From contig NZ_AUDM01000004.1 of NCBI RefSeq assembly GCF_000425465.1, positions 124,001 to 188,000 of the forward strand: 64,000 nt of DNA, given 5' to 3'. Shown one piece after another: positions 13,501-22,358 of the stretch. The notes under the pieces were generated by a model. That model was not told the origin of the DNA. It did no database searches and saw only the letters and a list, made by a program, of their open reading frames with translations. Position 1 is the first letter of the stretch; the number at the start of each line of letters is the position of its first letter. A program made the position numbers and the translations under genes. This DNA comes from Flavobacterium filum DSM 17961. GTDB lineage: Bacteria > Bacteroidota > Bacteroidia > Flavobacteriales > Flavobacteriaceae.

Positions 13501-15058
13501 CATAATCAATTTGGGTGTCAAACTGATAGACTTTTACTTTTTTAGACATGTCTATTACACCCTTAAAGTCCATAAATAAATTAGGATCATTAACGTTTAA
13601 CTTTCCTTTAAAAATTGGCGATTTGAAACTACCATCAACTATAATTCCTTTGTAATTATAACCTTTAAATTGAAGTTGATTAACAGCACCCGTAATTTTA
13701 GTGTCAATAAATTTTTCTGTAAATCCTTTACCATTTACTTCGGCATCTAAAGAAACTTTCCCTAAATCGCGTTCATTTATGAAAGTTCCAATATCAAAAT
13801 TATGGGTTGATATCGTTCCGGAATAATTGGCATTATCAATATTTTGAATATTGGTCATATACAAATCAGCCTCCACATCACCCAATGCCGATTGCATAAA
13901 TAAATCGGTTTGAATTACATCAGTTGTCAGTTCTATTTGACCAATTACTGTAAATTGATTTAATTTACGTAATGATGTTGGTAAATTTTTTCCTAGTAAG
14001 TTTGGTAAAATACTAACCAAATCTTGATAATTAGAAGAGAGTTTATCAAAATTCCCAATTAGTTTAAATTCCTGATTTTCGTTACCAAAAATGTTGATAA
14101 ATTGAATATCTCCATTAATTTCTGAAGCATAATCATCGTTTAAACGAAGTTGTTTGGTTTTAAAATTATTGAGTGTTCCAACAAGATGTGTAGAAAACGA
14201 AAATACATTTTCTTTGCCCAATTCATCATAATAATTTCGAATGTCTGATGATGCAATTTGAGCTTTTTCTACTTTAAAATCCCAGATTACTTTATTGATG
14301 AAATCTGCAAAATCAGCTCGATTATACCGCATAGCTAAATTTCCTTCCAAATGCGATTTTTGGGTTTTGAGCAATAATTTTTCTAAAAGAATATTGGTTT
14401 TGGTATAGGTGAAATCTGTATTGAGTTCTGTGACAAATAACCCTCTAAAATCCTTAAGAGATAGCTTACTGATATGCGTCGTAACATCACTTCCTTTAAT
14501 CTTAAATCGATGTAAAGTTCCATTGATTTTCTTAAAATCAACACTTTTTGGTGTTTGTAAATTCTGATCAATTAGCACAAATCGTGAGTCGGCCACTTTG
14601 ATTTTATTGGCTTTCATTAAAAACTTTCCAGACGATGGTTTTCCATCATCAAAAGCAGCAATAAATTTGTCTAAATTGGTTTCTTTTTCGGATTTATACT
14701 GTACCATTCTCAAGTACAAATTGTTGATATTTATATCTCCAAAAAGTAAATCGCCATCAACTAACCGATTAATATCCAGAATATTGGTTTTGATTCTATC
14801 GGCAAAAATCAATGTATCTTTGTGATGATCTTTTATTAAAACACTTTTCAGTTTTACGCCGCCAAAAAAAGTAAAATTGACTTGATCAATCTGAATATCA
14901 GTACCAAAATCTTTGTTTATTCTTTCTGTAAAATACTGACCTAATTTAGTTTGAACTGACGGCAACGAGAGTAATACACTGATGATGAGCATCAACAGCA
15001 AAATTCCAATGAAGGAACGAACAATTATTTTTCTTATTTTTTTAATACTCTCGAACAA
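10544..15058 (-). CDS. tamB: TamB-family translocation/assembly (DUF490) protein
   Basis: The 1504-residue protein has one N-terminal membrane anchor (about residues 15-33) and then a very long beta-rich periplasmic body. Its C-terminal 350 residues have the DUF490 pattern: a FNMYGDFMVDEGEYNFKYRG segment, VPVEVAITINGT, and a final barrel-like part. TamB-like AsmA-superfamily proteins bridge inner and outer membranes and transport phospholipids or assist outer-membrane protein assembly. The polar Lys/Glu/Asn tail after the last domain is typical of Bacteroidota members. The gene diverges from tsaD, a common arrangement in flavobacteria, and pfkA follows 140 bases downstream. Confidence 0.88.
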   Translation of the reverse strand: MFESIKKIRKIIVRSFIGILLLMLIISVLLSLPSVQTKLGQYFTERINKDFGTDIQIDQVNFTFFGGVKLKSVLIKDHHKDTLIFADRIKTNILDINRLVDGDLLFGDININNLYLRMVQYKSEKETNLDKFIAAFDDGKPSSGKFLMKANKIKVADSRFVLIDQNLQTPKSVDFKKINGTLHRFKIKGSDVTTHISKLSLKDFRGLFVTELNTDFTYTKTNILLEKLLLKTQKSHLEGNLAMRYNRADFADFINKVIWDFKVEKAQIASSDIRNYYDELGKENVFSFSTHLVGTLNNFKTKQLRLNDDYASEINGDIQFINIFGNENQEFKLIGNFDKLSSNYQDLVSILPNLLGKNLPTSLRKLNQFTVIGQIELTTDVIQTDLFMQSALGDVEADLYMTNIQNIDNANYSGTISTHNFDIGTFINERDLGKVSLDAEVNGKGFTEKFIDTKITGAVNQLQFKGYNYKGIIVDGSFKSPIFKGKLNVNDPNLFMDFKGVIDMSKKVKVYQFDTQIDYANLKKLNLVKSDSISIFKGKIFSNLIGNNINTMYGDLKIEQSSYQNGRDIFVFDNFTITSNFDSSNQRLITINSPDIIDGKIEGKFDFEEVPKLVENSLGSIYAHFNYNKVKKGQYLRFDFSVYNKIIEIFYPEISLSSDTKINGSINADTNDFKLDLTSSKIEAFDNDIHAISLEIDNKNPLFNSFISIDSIKNKWYKIADFNLINITRKDSLIFRTEFKGGKNSEDYFNFDAYHTINNDNNNVVGFFKSELKFKDYIWFLNEMDDNSNKIIFDKKLNNFNFDHFSLTHEIQRVDFNGLMKGNDFKDLEIKFNEVNIGKIIPDIENFTMDGNMNGVVNFKQNKTQFEPYASLNVNNLLVNNIKLGTIKLDIKGNDDFNIFNVTSTLENENVESFNLLGNLYFKDKIPTMNIDVKFDKFNIGAFSTMGGDVVSNIRGLVNGNANFRGAIDNPEMNGRLFLNQAGLRIPYLNVDLEMEPNSIVDLTERQFLMRNISITDTKYKTKGILTGNVKHSKLSNWILDIGVNSNYLCVLDTQDSDEAYYYGKAFISGDANISGPTDGLLIKVNAKSEKGTAIKLPILDNQSISENSFIHFVTKEEKYNLLTANRNEKRYNGLELEFELDINKNAEIEVILDKESGHNMKGRGVGILSLQINTLGKFNMYGDFMVDEGEYNFKYRGLVSKKFNVKNNGNIVWEGDPLKARLNLEALYETRANPGVLLNNTTLNQKVPVEVAITINGTISNPEPDFNINFPTVSSILRSEIDTKLSDKDIRQTQALYLLASNSFISDDSSAVGQNALYNNLFQTASGVFDSLFKDADSKISIEVGYVAPEKTPNRETDGNVSVSTSFAINDRISVNGVLGVPVGGVNDAAIVGDIEVLYRVNKDGTLNMKAFNRENDINYIGEGIGYTQGIGISYQVDFSTFNELFYKIFRNSTYKKEKESQNENEDSDYSPDFINFSDRKKKNEKPKPVNQSTEVDENIPHD

Positions 15059-15105
15059 TTAAAAAATTTGCAGCATAACGGGTAAAAAGCCTATTTTTAC
15101 CAAAA

Positions 15106-15113
15106 CAAAAGTA
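15106..15113 (-). promoter_or_regulatory. Predicted -7 box of tamB promoter
   Basis: TACTTTTG on the minus strand is a perfect match to the Bacteroidota -7 consensus TAnnTTTG, about 50 bases upstream of the tamB ATG in the tamB/tsaD divergent region. The -33 element is not clear. Confidence 0.45.
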
Positions 15114-15192
15114 AATAATTTACCCTTTATTTTAACAGATTATTAAAGTAAATTATTCGTACAAAGTATAATTCAAATTTCATGCCTTTTTT

Positions 15193-16215
15193 ATGACCGA
15201 AAAACCAATTTATCTTTTAGCAATTGAAAGTTCATGTGATGATACGGCTGCTGCTGTGCTCGAAAATGATAAAGTACTTTCTAATTTGGTTGCTCGTCAA
15301 CACATTCATGAAGCATATGGTGGCGTTGTTCCTGAATTAGCATCAAGAGCCCATCAACAAAATATTGTACCGGTAGTAGATGCTGCTCTAAAAAAAGCCG
15401 GAATTACCAAAAATCAACTTCATGCTATTGCTTTTACACAAGGACCGGGGCTGATGGGTTCATTACTCGTAGGAAGTTCTTTTGCCAAATCAATGTCTAT
15501 CGCACTTAACATTCCTTTGATTGCAGTTCATCACATGCAAGCCCATATTTTTGCTCACTTCATTGATGAACCGGGATTTGACAAACCAACTTTTCCTTTT
15601 TTGGCTTTAACCATTTCTGGCGGACATACACAAATTGTAAAGGTTACTGATTTTTCAACTTTGGAAATTATTGGCGAAACAACCGATGATGCCGTTGGTG
15701 AAGCCTTTGATAAAACGGCTAAAATCCTTGGACTTCCTTATCCCGGTGGCCCTTTGATTGACCAATTTTCTAAAGAAGGAAATCCGAAAGCCTATTCGTT
15801 TACAAAACCAAAAGTGGACGATTTGGATTTTAGTTTTTCCGGATTGAAAACACAAATTTTATATTTCATCCAAAAAAATACGCAACTAAATCCGAATTTT
15901 GTTGAAGAAAACAAAACTGATATTTGTGCATCTGTTCAACATACCATTATCGAAATATTAATGGATAAATTGAATTTGGCCGTTAAGCAAACCGGAATTC
16001 ATCAAATTGCGATTGGTGGTGGAGTTTCTGCCAATTCCGGCATTCGTCAGACATTGAAAGATGCCGAACAAAAATATGGTTGGAAAACCTATATCCCAAA
16101 ATTTGAATATACTACCGATAATGCCGCTATGATTGGAATTGTTGGCTATCAAAAATTTTTAGCACAAAATTTTGAATCTTCATCTGTAGTTTCTAAAGCA
16201 AGAATTGAATTGTAA
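15193..16215 (+). CDS. tsaD: tRNA N6-adenosine threonylcarbamoyltransferase TsaD
   Basis: The 340-residue product is full length for TsaD (Gcp/Kae1). It shows the N-terminal LAIESSCDDT motif, the iron-binding HMQAHI (two His), the GGHTQ motif, the GEAFDKTAKILGLPYPGG segment, and the C-terminal GGGVSANSGIR and TDNAAM motifs. With TsaB, TsaC and TsaE it attaches the threonylcarbamoyl group to A37 of ANN-decoding tRNAs. It is divergent from tamB and its stop overlaps the rsmE start (TAATG), heading a likely operon that runs to 20413. Confidence 0.97.
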   Translation: MTEKPIYLLAIESSCDDTAAAVLENDKVLSNLVARQHIHEAYGGVVPELASRAHQQNIVPVVDAALKKAGITKNQLHAIAFTQGPGLMGSLLVGSSFAKSMSIALNIPLIAVHHMQAHIFAHFIDEPGFDKPTFPFLALTISGGHTQIVKVTDFSTLEIIGETTDDAVGEAFDKTAKILGLPYPGGPLIDQFSKEGNPKAYSFTKPKVDDLDFSFSGLKTQILYFIQKNTQLNPNFVEENKTDICASVQHTIIEILMDKLNLAVKQTGIHQIAIGGGVSANSGIRQTLKDAEQKYGWKTYIPKFEYTTDNAAMIGIVGYQKFLAQNFESSSVVSKARIEL

Positions 16216-16922
16216 TGCAATTATTTTATTTTAAAGACATAAACGAAAACTCAACTTCTTTTATTTTTGATAAGGAAGAAAGCAAACATATTATTAAAGT
16301 ATTACGCAAAAAAGAAGGTGATATTTTGATGGTAACAAATGGTTTAGGTTTTTTATTTGAAACCAAAATCAGTATTGCATCCGATTCAAAATGTACAGTT
16401 GAAATTGTTAGCTTTCAACAACAAAAGGCTACTGATTATTATCTTCATATGGTCGTTGCTCCTACAAAAATGAATGAGCGATTGGAATGGTTTTTAGAAA
16501 AAGCTACCGAAATTGGTTTGCATGAATTTACGCCCATTATTTGCGAACACTCCGAACGTAAAGTGCTAAAAACGGATCGATTGGAAAAAATTCTGCTATC
16601 GGCTATGAAACAATCTAATCAATGTTATTTACCCAAAATAAATGAACCTATTTCATTTAAAAATTTCATACAAATGGAAGAAAAAGGGCAAAAATTCATT
16701 GCTCATTGTGAAGAAACTCAGAAATTAACTTTCGCTTCACAAATTCATCCTGGTGAAAAATGTACCGTTTTAATTGGTCCGGAAGGTGATTTTTCTACTC
16801 AAGAAATCAAATTAGCTTTAGAAAATAAATTTATACCCGTATCTTTGGGAAATAACCGTTTGCGAACAGAAACAGCTGCTTTGGTGGCGTGTCACACGGT
16901 TGTATTAAAAAATGAACAATGA
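16215..16922 (+). CDS. rsmE: 16S rRNA (uracil1498-N3)-methyltransferase RsmE
   Basis: The 235-residue protein has the RsmE layout: an N-terminal PUA-like beta domain (about residues 1-70) and a SPOUT methyltransferase domain with the knot motifs TVLIGPEGDFS and the C-terminal SLGNNRLRTETAALVA. It methylates U1498 of 16S rRNA using S-adenosylmethionine. The start codon overlaps the tsaD stop and the last four bases overlap the next start (ATGA), indicating translational coupling. Confidence 0.95.
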   Translation: MQLFYFKDINENSTSFIFDKEESKHIIKVLRKKEGDILMVTNGLGFLFETKISIASDSKCTVEIVSFQQQKATDYYLHMVVAPTKMNERLEWFLEKATEIGLHEFTPIICEHSERKVLKTDRLEKILLSAMKQSNQCYLPKINEPISFKNFIQMEEKGQKFIAHCEETQKLTFASQIHPGEKCTVLIGPEGDFSTQEIKLALENKFIPVSLGNNRLRTETAALVACHTVVLKNEQ

Positions 16923-17557
16923 AAAAAATAGTATTCATCTTTTTATTCGTACATTCTTTAGTTGGTGCTCAAGAAATCGCCTTATTGAAATACAATGGCG
17001 GCGGCGATTGGTATGCTAATCCGACTTCTTTGCCCAATTTGATTCGGTTTTGTAATCAATCAATTCAAACCAAAATCAAACAAAAGCCTTCTACGGTTGA
17101 ACCTGGGAGCTCGGAATTGTTTTCCTATCCGTTTGTGCACATGACCGGACACGGTAATGTGGTTTTCAATGATAATGAGGTGAAAAATCTCAGAGCCTAT
17201 CTAACTTCAGGTGGATTTTTGCACATTGACGACAACTACGGAATGGATAAATATATTCGAAAAGAAATCAAAAAGATTTTTCCAAATAATGAGTTGATTG
17301 AAATTCCATCAACGCACAAAATTTTTCAAGGACCATTTTCGTTTCCAAACGGTTTACCTAAAATTCACGAACATGAAAAACAAAAACCGCAGGCATTTGG
17401 AATTTTTATTGAAGGAAGATTAGCCTTAGTTTATACGTTTGAAACTGATTTAGGCGACGGATGGGAAGATGAAGAAGTACACAATAACCCCAAAGAAGTG
17501 AGAGAAAAAGCCCTGAAAATGGGAGCAAATTTGGTACATTACGTATTTTCGAATTAA
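16919..17557 (+). CDS. DUF4159 family secreted protein
   Basis: The 212-residue protein begins with a signal peptide (MKKIVFIFLFVHSLVGAQ). It then matches the DUF4159 domain pattern: LLKYNGGGDWYANPTSL, FPFVHMTGHGNV-like text, LRAYLTSGGFLHIDDNYG, and a late WEDEEVHNNP. Such proteins are common in Bacteroidota, often near MoxR/DUF58 genes; their role is unknown. It overlaps rsmE by 4 bases and precedes the AI-2E exporter gene by 11 bases. Confidence 0.85.
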   Translation: MKKIVFIFLFVHSLVGAQEIALLKYNGGGDWYANPTSLPNLIRFCNQSIQTKIKQKPSTVEPGSSELFSYPFVHMTGHGNVVFNDNEVKNLRAYLTSGGFLHIDDNYGMDKYIRKEIKKIFPNNELIEIPSTHKIFQGPFSFPNGLPKIHEHEKQKPQAFGIFIEGRLALVYTFETDLGDGWEDEEVHNNPKEVREKALKMGANLVHYVFSN

Positions 17558-17568
17558 AATAAAGTGAA

Positions 17569-18657
17569 ATGAATTCAAAAATTATAGCAAATGGAATTTT
17601 GAGAGCAATAGGAATACTTTTGCTTTTTTCGATTGGAATTTGGTTTTTGTTTTCCATTCGAACGTTATTTGTGTATTTGATTTTAGCGTTATTGTTGAGC
17701 ATGATTTGCAATCCGATTGTTCAATTTTTAAAGAAAAAAACAAAGTTCAATAACTTCTGGGCGGTGACTACTACCCTACTAATTTTAATTTTAGGTATAG
17801 CATTATTCATCTTGTTATTTGTACCATTAATTACATCTCAAATTCAAAGTCTTTCATTGTTAAATACAGCTGATATTGAACAAAAAGTCATTCATTTATA
17901 CGATCAATTTTCATCTTATTTATATCAAAACAACTTCGATATTCAAGAAGTTTTTAAAGAATTTAATTTTACTCAATACATTAATATTACATTTTTACCC
18001 TCCTTTTTGAATGGATTTTTAGGTACATTAAGTTCAATTGGAATTGGAATTGCATCCGTATTATTCATTACTTTTTTCTTTTTGAAAGATCAAATTTCAT
18101 TTATAGCAGCTTTCAAAAAAATTATACCGGTAAGTCATGAAGAAGAAACATTGCAATCTATTCAAAAAATCAATGAAATGTTGACGCGATATTTTGTTGG
18201 ATTATTGGTTCAACTTTTTATAGTGTTTGTGCTTTATTTTATTGTTTTATTGATTTTTGGAATTGACAATGCGTTTGTAATTGCCTTATTATGTGCCGTT
18301 TTAAACATCATTCCCTATGTTGGACCTTTAATTGGAAGTATTTTAGCGGCAACGTTAACCATGATAAGTCAAATTGGTGGTGATTTTCAAACAGAGATTT
18401 TACCCACAACCATTTATGTTTTAATCGGCTTTTTTATAGTTCAGTTAATCGACAACAATGTGAACCAACCGATTATTTTCTCAAAAAGTACACAATCGCA
18501 TCCGTTGGAAATATTCTTAGTCATTTTGATTGCCGGTATGATTTCCGGAATTGTGGGAATGATTATCGCTGTTCCGTTTTATACTATGGTAAAAGTGGTG
18601 GCAAAAGCTTTCTTGCCCGACAATAAACTAGTGCAGGTTTTTACCCATAAGATTTAA
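17569..18657 (+). CDS. AI-2E (PerM/YdiK) family transporter
   Basis: The 362-residue integral membrane protein has about eight hydrophobic segments: two near the N terminus, one near residues 65-90, then a soluble insert, and a C-terminal cluster. It includes the family features NIIPYVGPLIGS and QLIDNNVNQPIIFSKS. The family exports small molecules or acts as a Na+(Li+)/H+ antiporter; the quorum-signal export role is established only for a few members. It sits in the tsaD-rsmE operon, with the next gene 12 bases on. Confidence 0.88.
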   Translation: MNSKIIANGILRAIGILLLFSIGIWFLFSIRTLFVYLILALLLSMICNPIVQFLKKKTKFNNFWAVTTTLLILILGIALFILLFVPLITSQIQSLSLLNTADIEQKVIHLYDQFSSYLYQNNFDIQEVFKEFNFTQYINITFLPSFLNGFLGTLSSIGIGIASVLFITFFFLKDQISFIAAFKKIIPVSHEEETLQSIQKINEMLTRYFVGLLVQLFIVFVLYFIVLLIFGIDNAFVIALLCAVLNIIPYVGPLIGSILAATLTMISQIGGDFQTEILPTTIYVLIGFFIVQLIDNNVNQPIIFSKSTQSHPLEIFLVILIAGMISGIVGMIIAVPFYTMVKVVAKAFLPDNKLVQVFTHKI

Positions 18658-18669
18658 AAAAAAATCCTT

Positions 18670-19842
18670 TTGGAAGCATTATTAACAAACGAAATTCAAG
18701 AATATATTAGGAAACAGTGTGAAAATCCAACCTCGCAATTGGCTTTTCAAAAAAATCCTTTTCCACATGTGGAATGGAAATTAATTTTGCAACAAATTGA
18801 AGCTAAAGCTAAAGCAAAAGAAAAATTACCGCTTTGGTATTCCACGCGAAATATTATATATCCCTCAAAAATTTCGGTTGAACAAACTTCATCAGAAAAA
18901 ACCGCAATCTTCAAATCAAGTTTAATCAGGGGCAAAAAAATTATCGACTTAACCGGAGGTTTTGGAATTGATGCCTATTTCTTTTCAAAACAGTTTGAAT
19001 CGGTCATTCATAGTGAACAAAATGCAGTTTTATCCTCAATTGTTCAACATAATTTCAAGCAATTAAACGCAAACAATATTCAATGTATTGCCGGAAATAG
19101 TGAAGAAATACTTTCGTCATTACAACAACAATTTGATTGGCTGTATATCGATCCTTCCCGAAGAAATGAACAAAAAGGGAAAGTTTTCATATTGAAAGAT
19201 TGCGAACCAAATGTTCCTGAATTAATGAATTATTACTTTCAGTTTTCAAAACAAATCTTAATCAAAACAGCCCCAATTTTAGACATAAAAGCAGGGTTGA
19301 ATGAACTGAATTTTGTAAAAAACATTCACATTATTGCTGTTGAAAATGAAGTAAAAGAGTTGTTATGGGAAATTGAAAAAGAGTATTCAGGTCAACCCAC
19401 TCTGAAAACAGTGAATTTGACCAAATCAAAAACGGAACTTTTTGACTTTGTTTTAAACGAAGACTCGAGTAAAGCAACGTTGGGTAAACCTGAAAAATAC
19501 CTTTACGAACCAAATGCCGCCATTATGAAATCAGGTGGATTTGATGAAGTTGCTCATTTTTTTAAATTGAAAAAATTGCATCCTCATTCACATCTTTATA
19601 CTTCAAATGAGCTAATTAATTTTTGTGGCAGAGTTTTTGAACTGCAACAAACAATTCTATACAACAAAAAAAATATGATGCAACTTGGACTTTCAAAAGC
19701 CAATATCACGATAAGAAATTTTCCGGAAACGGTAGAAACTTTACGAAAAAAATGGAAAATCAAAGACGGTGGAGAGGTGTATTGCTTTTATACAACGGAT
19801 GAAGAAAACCAAAAAATTGTTTTACTTTGCAAAAAATTATAA
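18670..19842 (+). CDS. THUMP-like class I SAM-dependent methyltransferase
   Basis: The 390-residue product starts at TTG; no in-frame ATG lies near the N terminus and TTG keeps all conserved sequence. The central domain has a Rossmann SAM-binding motif (IDLTGGFGIDAYFFS) and the motif-IV-like segment DWLYIDPSRR, as in RNA methyltransferases. The C-terminal part resembles the THUMP-like domain annotated in Bacteroidota homologues. It probably methylates an RNA base, but the substrate is not known. It is 12 bases downstream of the AI-2E gene. Confidence 0.78.
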   Translation: MEALLTNEIQEYIRKQCENPTSQLAFQKNPFPHVEWKLILQQIEAKAKAKEKLPLWYSTRNIIYPSKISVEQTSSEKTAIFKSSLIRGKKIIDLTGGFGIDAYFFSKQFESVIHSEQNAVLSSIVQHNFKQLNANNIQCIAGNSEEILSSLQQQFDWLYIDPSRRNEQKGKVFILKDCEPNVPELMNYYFQFSKQILIKTAPILDIKAGLNELNFVKNIHIIAVENEVKELLWEIEKEYSGQPTLKTVNLTKSKTELFDFVLNEDSSKATLGKPEKYLYEPNAAIMKSGGFDEVAHFFKLKKLHPHSHLYTSNELINFCGRVFELQQTILYNKKNMMQLGLSKANITIRNFPETVETLRKKWKIKDGGEVYCFYTTDEENQKIVLLCKKL

Positions 19843-19849
19843 TTTAAAA

Positions 19850-20413
19850 ATGAGAATTTTACTTGTATTGCTATTTGCCTTTTATTCATTACAAACTTTT
19901 GCACAACGAAAATGTGAATATACAACAGAAGTTAAGGATAGTTTAGGAAGTTTAAAAACAACCAAAGAAGTCTTGCTTTATGAACGTATTTTTGGTCAAA
20001 ATGAGCAATATTTATTTTTCTCATTAACAAATGATGACGGAACTCCCTATCTTACCTTGCAACAAGTGCAAAAGAATAATGCCTTCATTAAAGCAATTTG
20101 TATTGATGCTTCTACCAAAATGTATGTTCAGTTAGAAAACGGTAAAATAATAACCTTAATTCACGTACAAGAAGAAAACTGTGGAAATTTCTTTTACAGC
20201 GACAATAAAAATGTACGCGTTTTATCAGCTAATTTTATGTTTTTAAAAGATTCTTTTAAAGAGTTAAAACAAAGCCCGATAAGCATGATTCGTATCAAAT
20301 ATAGTACAGAAACCATTGACTTTCGAATAAAACTCGAAATGGAGTCAGAATTGTTAAAAGAATTTAATCGTCCCGCTAATTTCTTTATTGATTATTTGCA
20401 TTGTGTAGAATAA
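19850..20413 (+). CDS. Secreted protein of unknown function
   Basis: I place the start at the ATG at 19850, 7 bases after the methyltransferase stop, because it opens a signal peptide (MRILLVLLFAFYSLQTFAQ). The 187-residue product has a beta-rich mature part with two Cys (CEY near the new N terminus and ENCGNFFY) and no family that I recognise. It ends the tsaD operon; its stop abuts the stop of the convergent dipeptidase gene with no gap. Confidence 0.75.
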   Translation: MRILLVLLFAFYSLQTFAQRKCEYTTEVKDSLGSLKTTKEVLLYERIFGQNEQYLFFSLTNDDGTPYLTLQQVQKNNAFIKAICIDASTKMYVQLENGKIITLIHVQEENCGNFFYSDNKNVRVLSANFMFLKDSFKELKQSPISMIRIKYSTETIDFRIKLEMESELLKEFNRPANFFIDYLHCVE

Positions 20414-21028
20414 TCAATCACATTGCCAAGTAAAATTTGAAATTTTATCAGTTGGTTCAGTAGCTAAATTATAGTGCCACCATTCGGATTGAAACACTCT
20501 AAAAGAAGAACTTTCCATTGTTTCACGTAATAGTTTACGATTGTTTTTAACTACTTCAGAACTATTTTCGTACAAATGAGCGGCTTCTTTACCGAAATGA
20601 TCAAAGGGTGTACCCATATCGAGTTCATTTCCACTTAAATCAACTAAAGTCAAATCAACCGCACATCCTCTGTTATGAATTGAACCTTTGGAGGGATCTG
20701 CTACATAAATTGGATTAGGCACAATTTTCCACATTTTCTTTTGAACATCCAACGGTCGATAGCAATCGAAAAGTTTTATTTTGTAGCCGAGTTTCAAAAA
20801 TTTTTCGTTGGCTTCAATTAATTTTTTGACTGTTTTATATCGCAAATAACATTCGGCACAATCGTACACTTTTGCATTCAAAAAATTATTTTCAGTGGCA
20901 TATCGCAAATCATATTCAAACTGATTGGAAAAATCTTTTAACCGAACAAACAAGGTATCATTTGGAGTTGTCGTTTGACAAAAACTAATTTGAATGAAAA
21001 AAAATAGAAAAAAGATAACTTTATTCAT
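20414..21028 (-). CDS. D-alanyl-D-alanine dipeptidase (M15D, VanX/DdpX-like)
   Basis: The start at 21028 gives a signal peptide (MNKVIFFLFFFIQISFCQ); an ATG three codons upstream is less likely. The mature protein has the M15 zinc motif SIHNRGCAVDLTL (SxHxxGxAxD) and the C-terminal EWWHYN (ExWH), which together supply the zinc ligands and catalytic Glu. Such periplasmic enzymes cleave D-Ala-D-Ala dipeptide, usually for nutrient recycling rather than vancomycin resistance when no van genes are nearby, as here. Confidence 0.9.
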   Translation of the reverse strand: MNKVIFFLFFFIQISFCQTTTPNDTLFVRLKDFSNQFEYDLRYATENNFLNAKVYDCAECYLRYKTVKKLIEANEKFLKLGYKIKLFDCYRPLDVQKKMWKIVPNPIYVADPSKGSIHNRGCAVDLTLVDLSGNELDMGTPFDHFGKEAAHLYENSSEVVKNNRKLLRETMESSSFRVFQSEWWHYNLATEPTDKISNFTWQCD

Positions 21029-21076
21029 TTTATACACAGCTTTTAATTTGCCACGAGTAAAGATACAAGAAAAAAG

Positions 21077-21565
21077 TTAGGGTAAAAATTCACTCCAATA
21101 ATCATGAATCAACTCTTTATGTTGTTCATAAAATAAAAGTGCTTTATCTCTGGATCGAAAAGCTAAAAATTGAGGTAAAACTGAAATGCCAATATAAGGA
21201 ATAAATTCGCCCTCTTTGATTTGTGGTAGGATGGCATAATTCTCTAAATGATGATTCCAACCACTAAAATAAGAGTGAAGCAATTGAGAAAGTTGAGCTT
21301 TCGCCAATGCAGACTTCGCTTGATTTTCGGTGGCAAAAACATTTCGATTATCGTCATGCACCGGTCTATTTTCGTAGGATTCAATTTTTGAAAAACTATC
21401 AATATAATAGCCACTTACCTCATTTAAATCGGACCAACTTTTAACAAGCTTCGGATTTTCTTCAAGGTATTTGCGGAGTGCACTTATATCATCCAGGTTC
21501 TTTTTTTGCTGGTTTTCAAGGGCATTTAACCGGTTAATAATATTCAATTTTTCTTCAGGCGACAT
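21077..21565 (-). CDS. Hypothetical protein with N-terminal coiled coil
   Basis: The 162-residue protein has no signal peptide. Its first 45 residues (EEKLNIINRLNALENQQKKN and on) form a predicted amphipathic helix or coiled coil. The rest is mixed, with aromatic and His residues (HSYFSGWNHHLENY) and an ending YWSEFLP. I recognise no family. The pattern of alternating charged residues and a proper start argue for a real gene. It stands alone between the dipeptidase gene and the tRNA cluster. Confidence 0.6.
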   Translation of the reverse strand: MSPEEKLNIINRLNALENQQKKNLDDISALRKYLEENPKLVKSWSDLNEVSGYYIDSFSKIESYENRPVHDDNRNVFATENQAKSALAKAQLSQLLHSYFSGWNHHLENYAILPQIKEGEFIPYIGISVLPQFLAFRSRDKALLFYEQHKELIHDYWSEFLP

Positions 21566-21798
21566 TTATCGGTGATGTTTTCTGATTTTGTAAAAAATTG
21601 TTAGTAGTATTTGGGGCTACAAACAAGTAAATTAAGGTGGAAAGTTACTATTTTAGGTTAATATTTCACCATAAAAACGTTGAAAAAGTAAAAAAAATCG
21701 TTTAAAACAACATTACAAGCTATATTTCAATGGTTTAAAAGAAAATATTCTTAAATAATTTTTGCTTAGTACAATTAATAATATGGTTTTAAAACAAA

Positions 21799-21826
21799 AA
21801 AACCACCTGAAAAATCAGATGGTTTT
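21799..21826 (-). terminator. Terminator of the tRNA operon
   Basis: A 12-bp stem with one mismatch (AAAACCACCTGA / TCAGATGGTTTT) and a 4-base loop lies 5 bases beyond the tRNA-Arg gene. It is followed on the minus strand by a T-rich run. Confidence 0.8.
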
Positions 21827-21830
21827 GATG

Positions 21831-21904
21831 TGATCCAGTCAGGATTCGAACCTGAGACCTACTGCTTAGAAGGCAGTTGCTCTATCCAGCTGAGCTACTG
21901 GACC
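21831..21904 (-). tRNA. tRNA-Arg (anticodon TCT)
   Basis: The minus strand folds as a cloverleaf. The acceptor stem GGTCCAG pairs with CTGGATC plus discriminator A; the anticodon stem ACTGC/GCAGT holds the loop CTTCTAA with anticodon TCT; the T arm contains GGTTCGAATCC. The 3' CCA is not encoded. It decodes AGA/AGG. Confidence 0.96.
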
Positions 21905-21908
21905 GTAG

Positions 21909-21983
21909 TCGGGGTGGCAGGATTCGAACCTGCGGCCTCCTGCTCCCAAAGCAGGCGCGATAACCGGGCTACGCTACACCCCG
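21909..21983 (-). tRNA. tRNA-Pro (anticodon TGG)
   Basis: The cloverleaf on the minus strand has the acceptor CGGGGTG with CACCCCG, an anticodon stem CCTGC/GCAGG with loop TTTGGGA (anticodon TGG), and T arm GGTTCGAATCC. CCA is not encoded. It is four bases from tRNA-Arg. Confidence 0.96.
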
Positions 21984-21993
21984 AGAAAAAAAG

Positions 21994-22077
21994 CGGAGAG
22001 ACAGGGATTCGAACCCTGGCATCGGTTACCCGATGACAGATTAGCAATCTGCTCCGTTACCACTCCGGCACCTCTCC
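21994..22077 (-). tRNA. tRNA-Ser (anticodon GCT)
   Basis: This class II tRNA has a long variable arm (ATCGGGTAACCGAT). The acceptor GGAGAGG pairs with TCTCTCC plus discriminator G, and the anticodon loop TTGCTAA contains GCT. It is the promoter-proximal tRNA of the Ser-Pro-Arg cluster. Part of its sequence recurs in degenerate form at 32613-32650. Confidence 0.96.
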
Positions 22078-22358
22078 TATTCTGCAAAGAACTTGACTTT
22101 TTTTGCGGTTGCAAATGTAACGTAACATTCTTAAGTTTACAAGTAATTGAACTATTTTTTTTGGTTTTTTTTGATGAAATAAATAAAGCGACTATCAGTC
22201 AATTAGATAGATAAAATTTTTTTATTCGTTTACTAACCTGTTAGAGTGGTCAAATAGAAATTTAGATTGAATTTAATTTTTGAAAAAGTACCATATTTAA
22301 TACGCTCAATCGCTTAAAAATTATTAAATTCGCAATCTAAACTTATTATTTCTTAATT

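Noticed and set aside
20414..21028. Vancomycin-resistance VanX
   Set aside because: Motifs fit VanX/DdpX, but no vanH, vanA or vanRS-like genes are nearby, so a peptidoglycan-recycling dipeptidase is the safer call.
21830..22036. 68-residue plus-strand ORF across the tRNA region
   Set aside because: It is the antisense reading of the tRNA-Arg, tRNA-Pro and tRNA-Ser genes, whose cloverleafs are clear.
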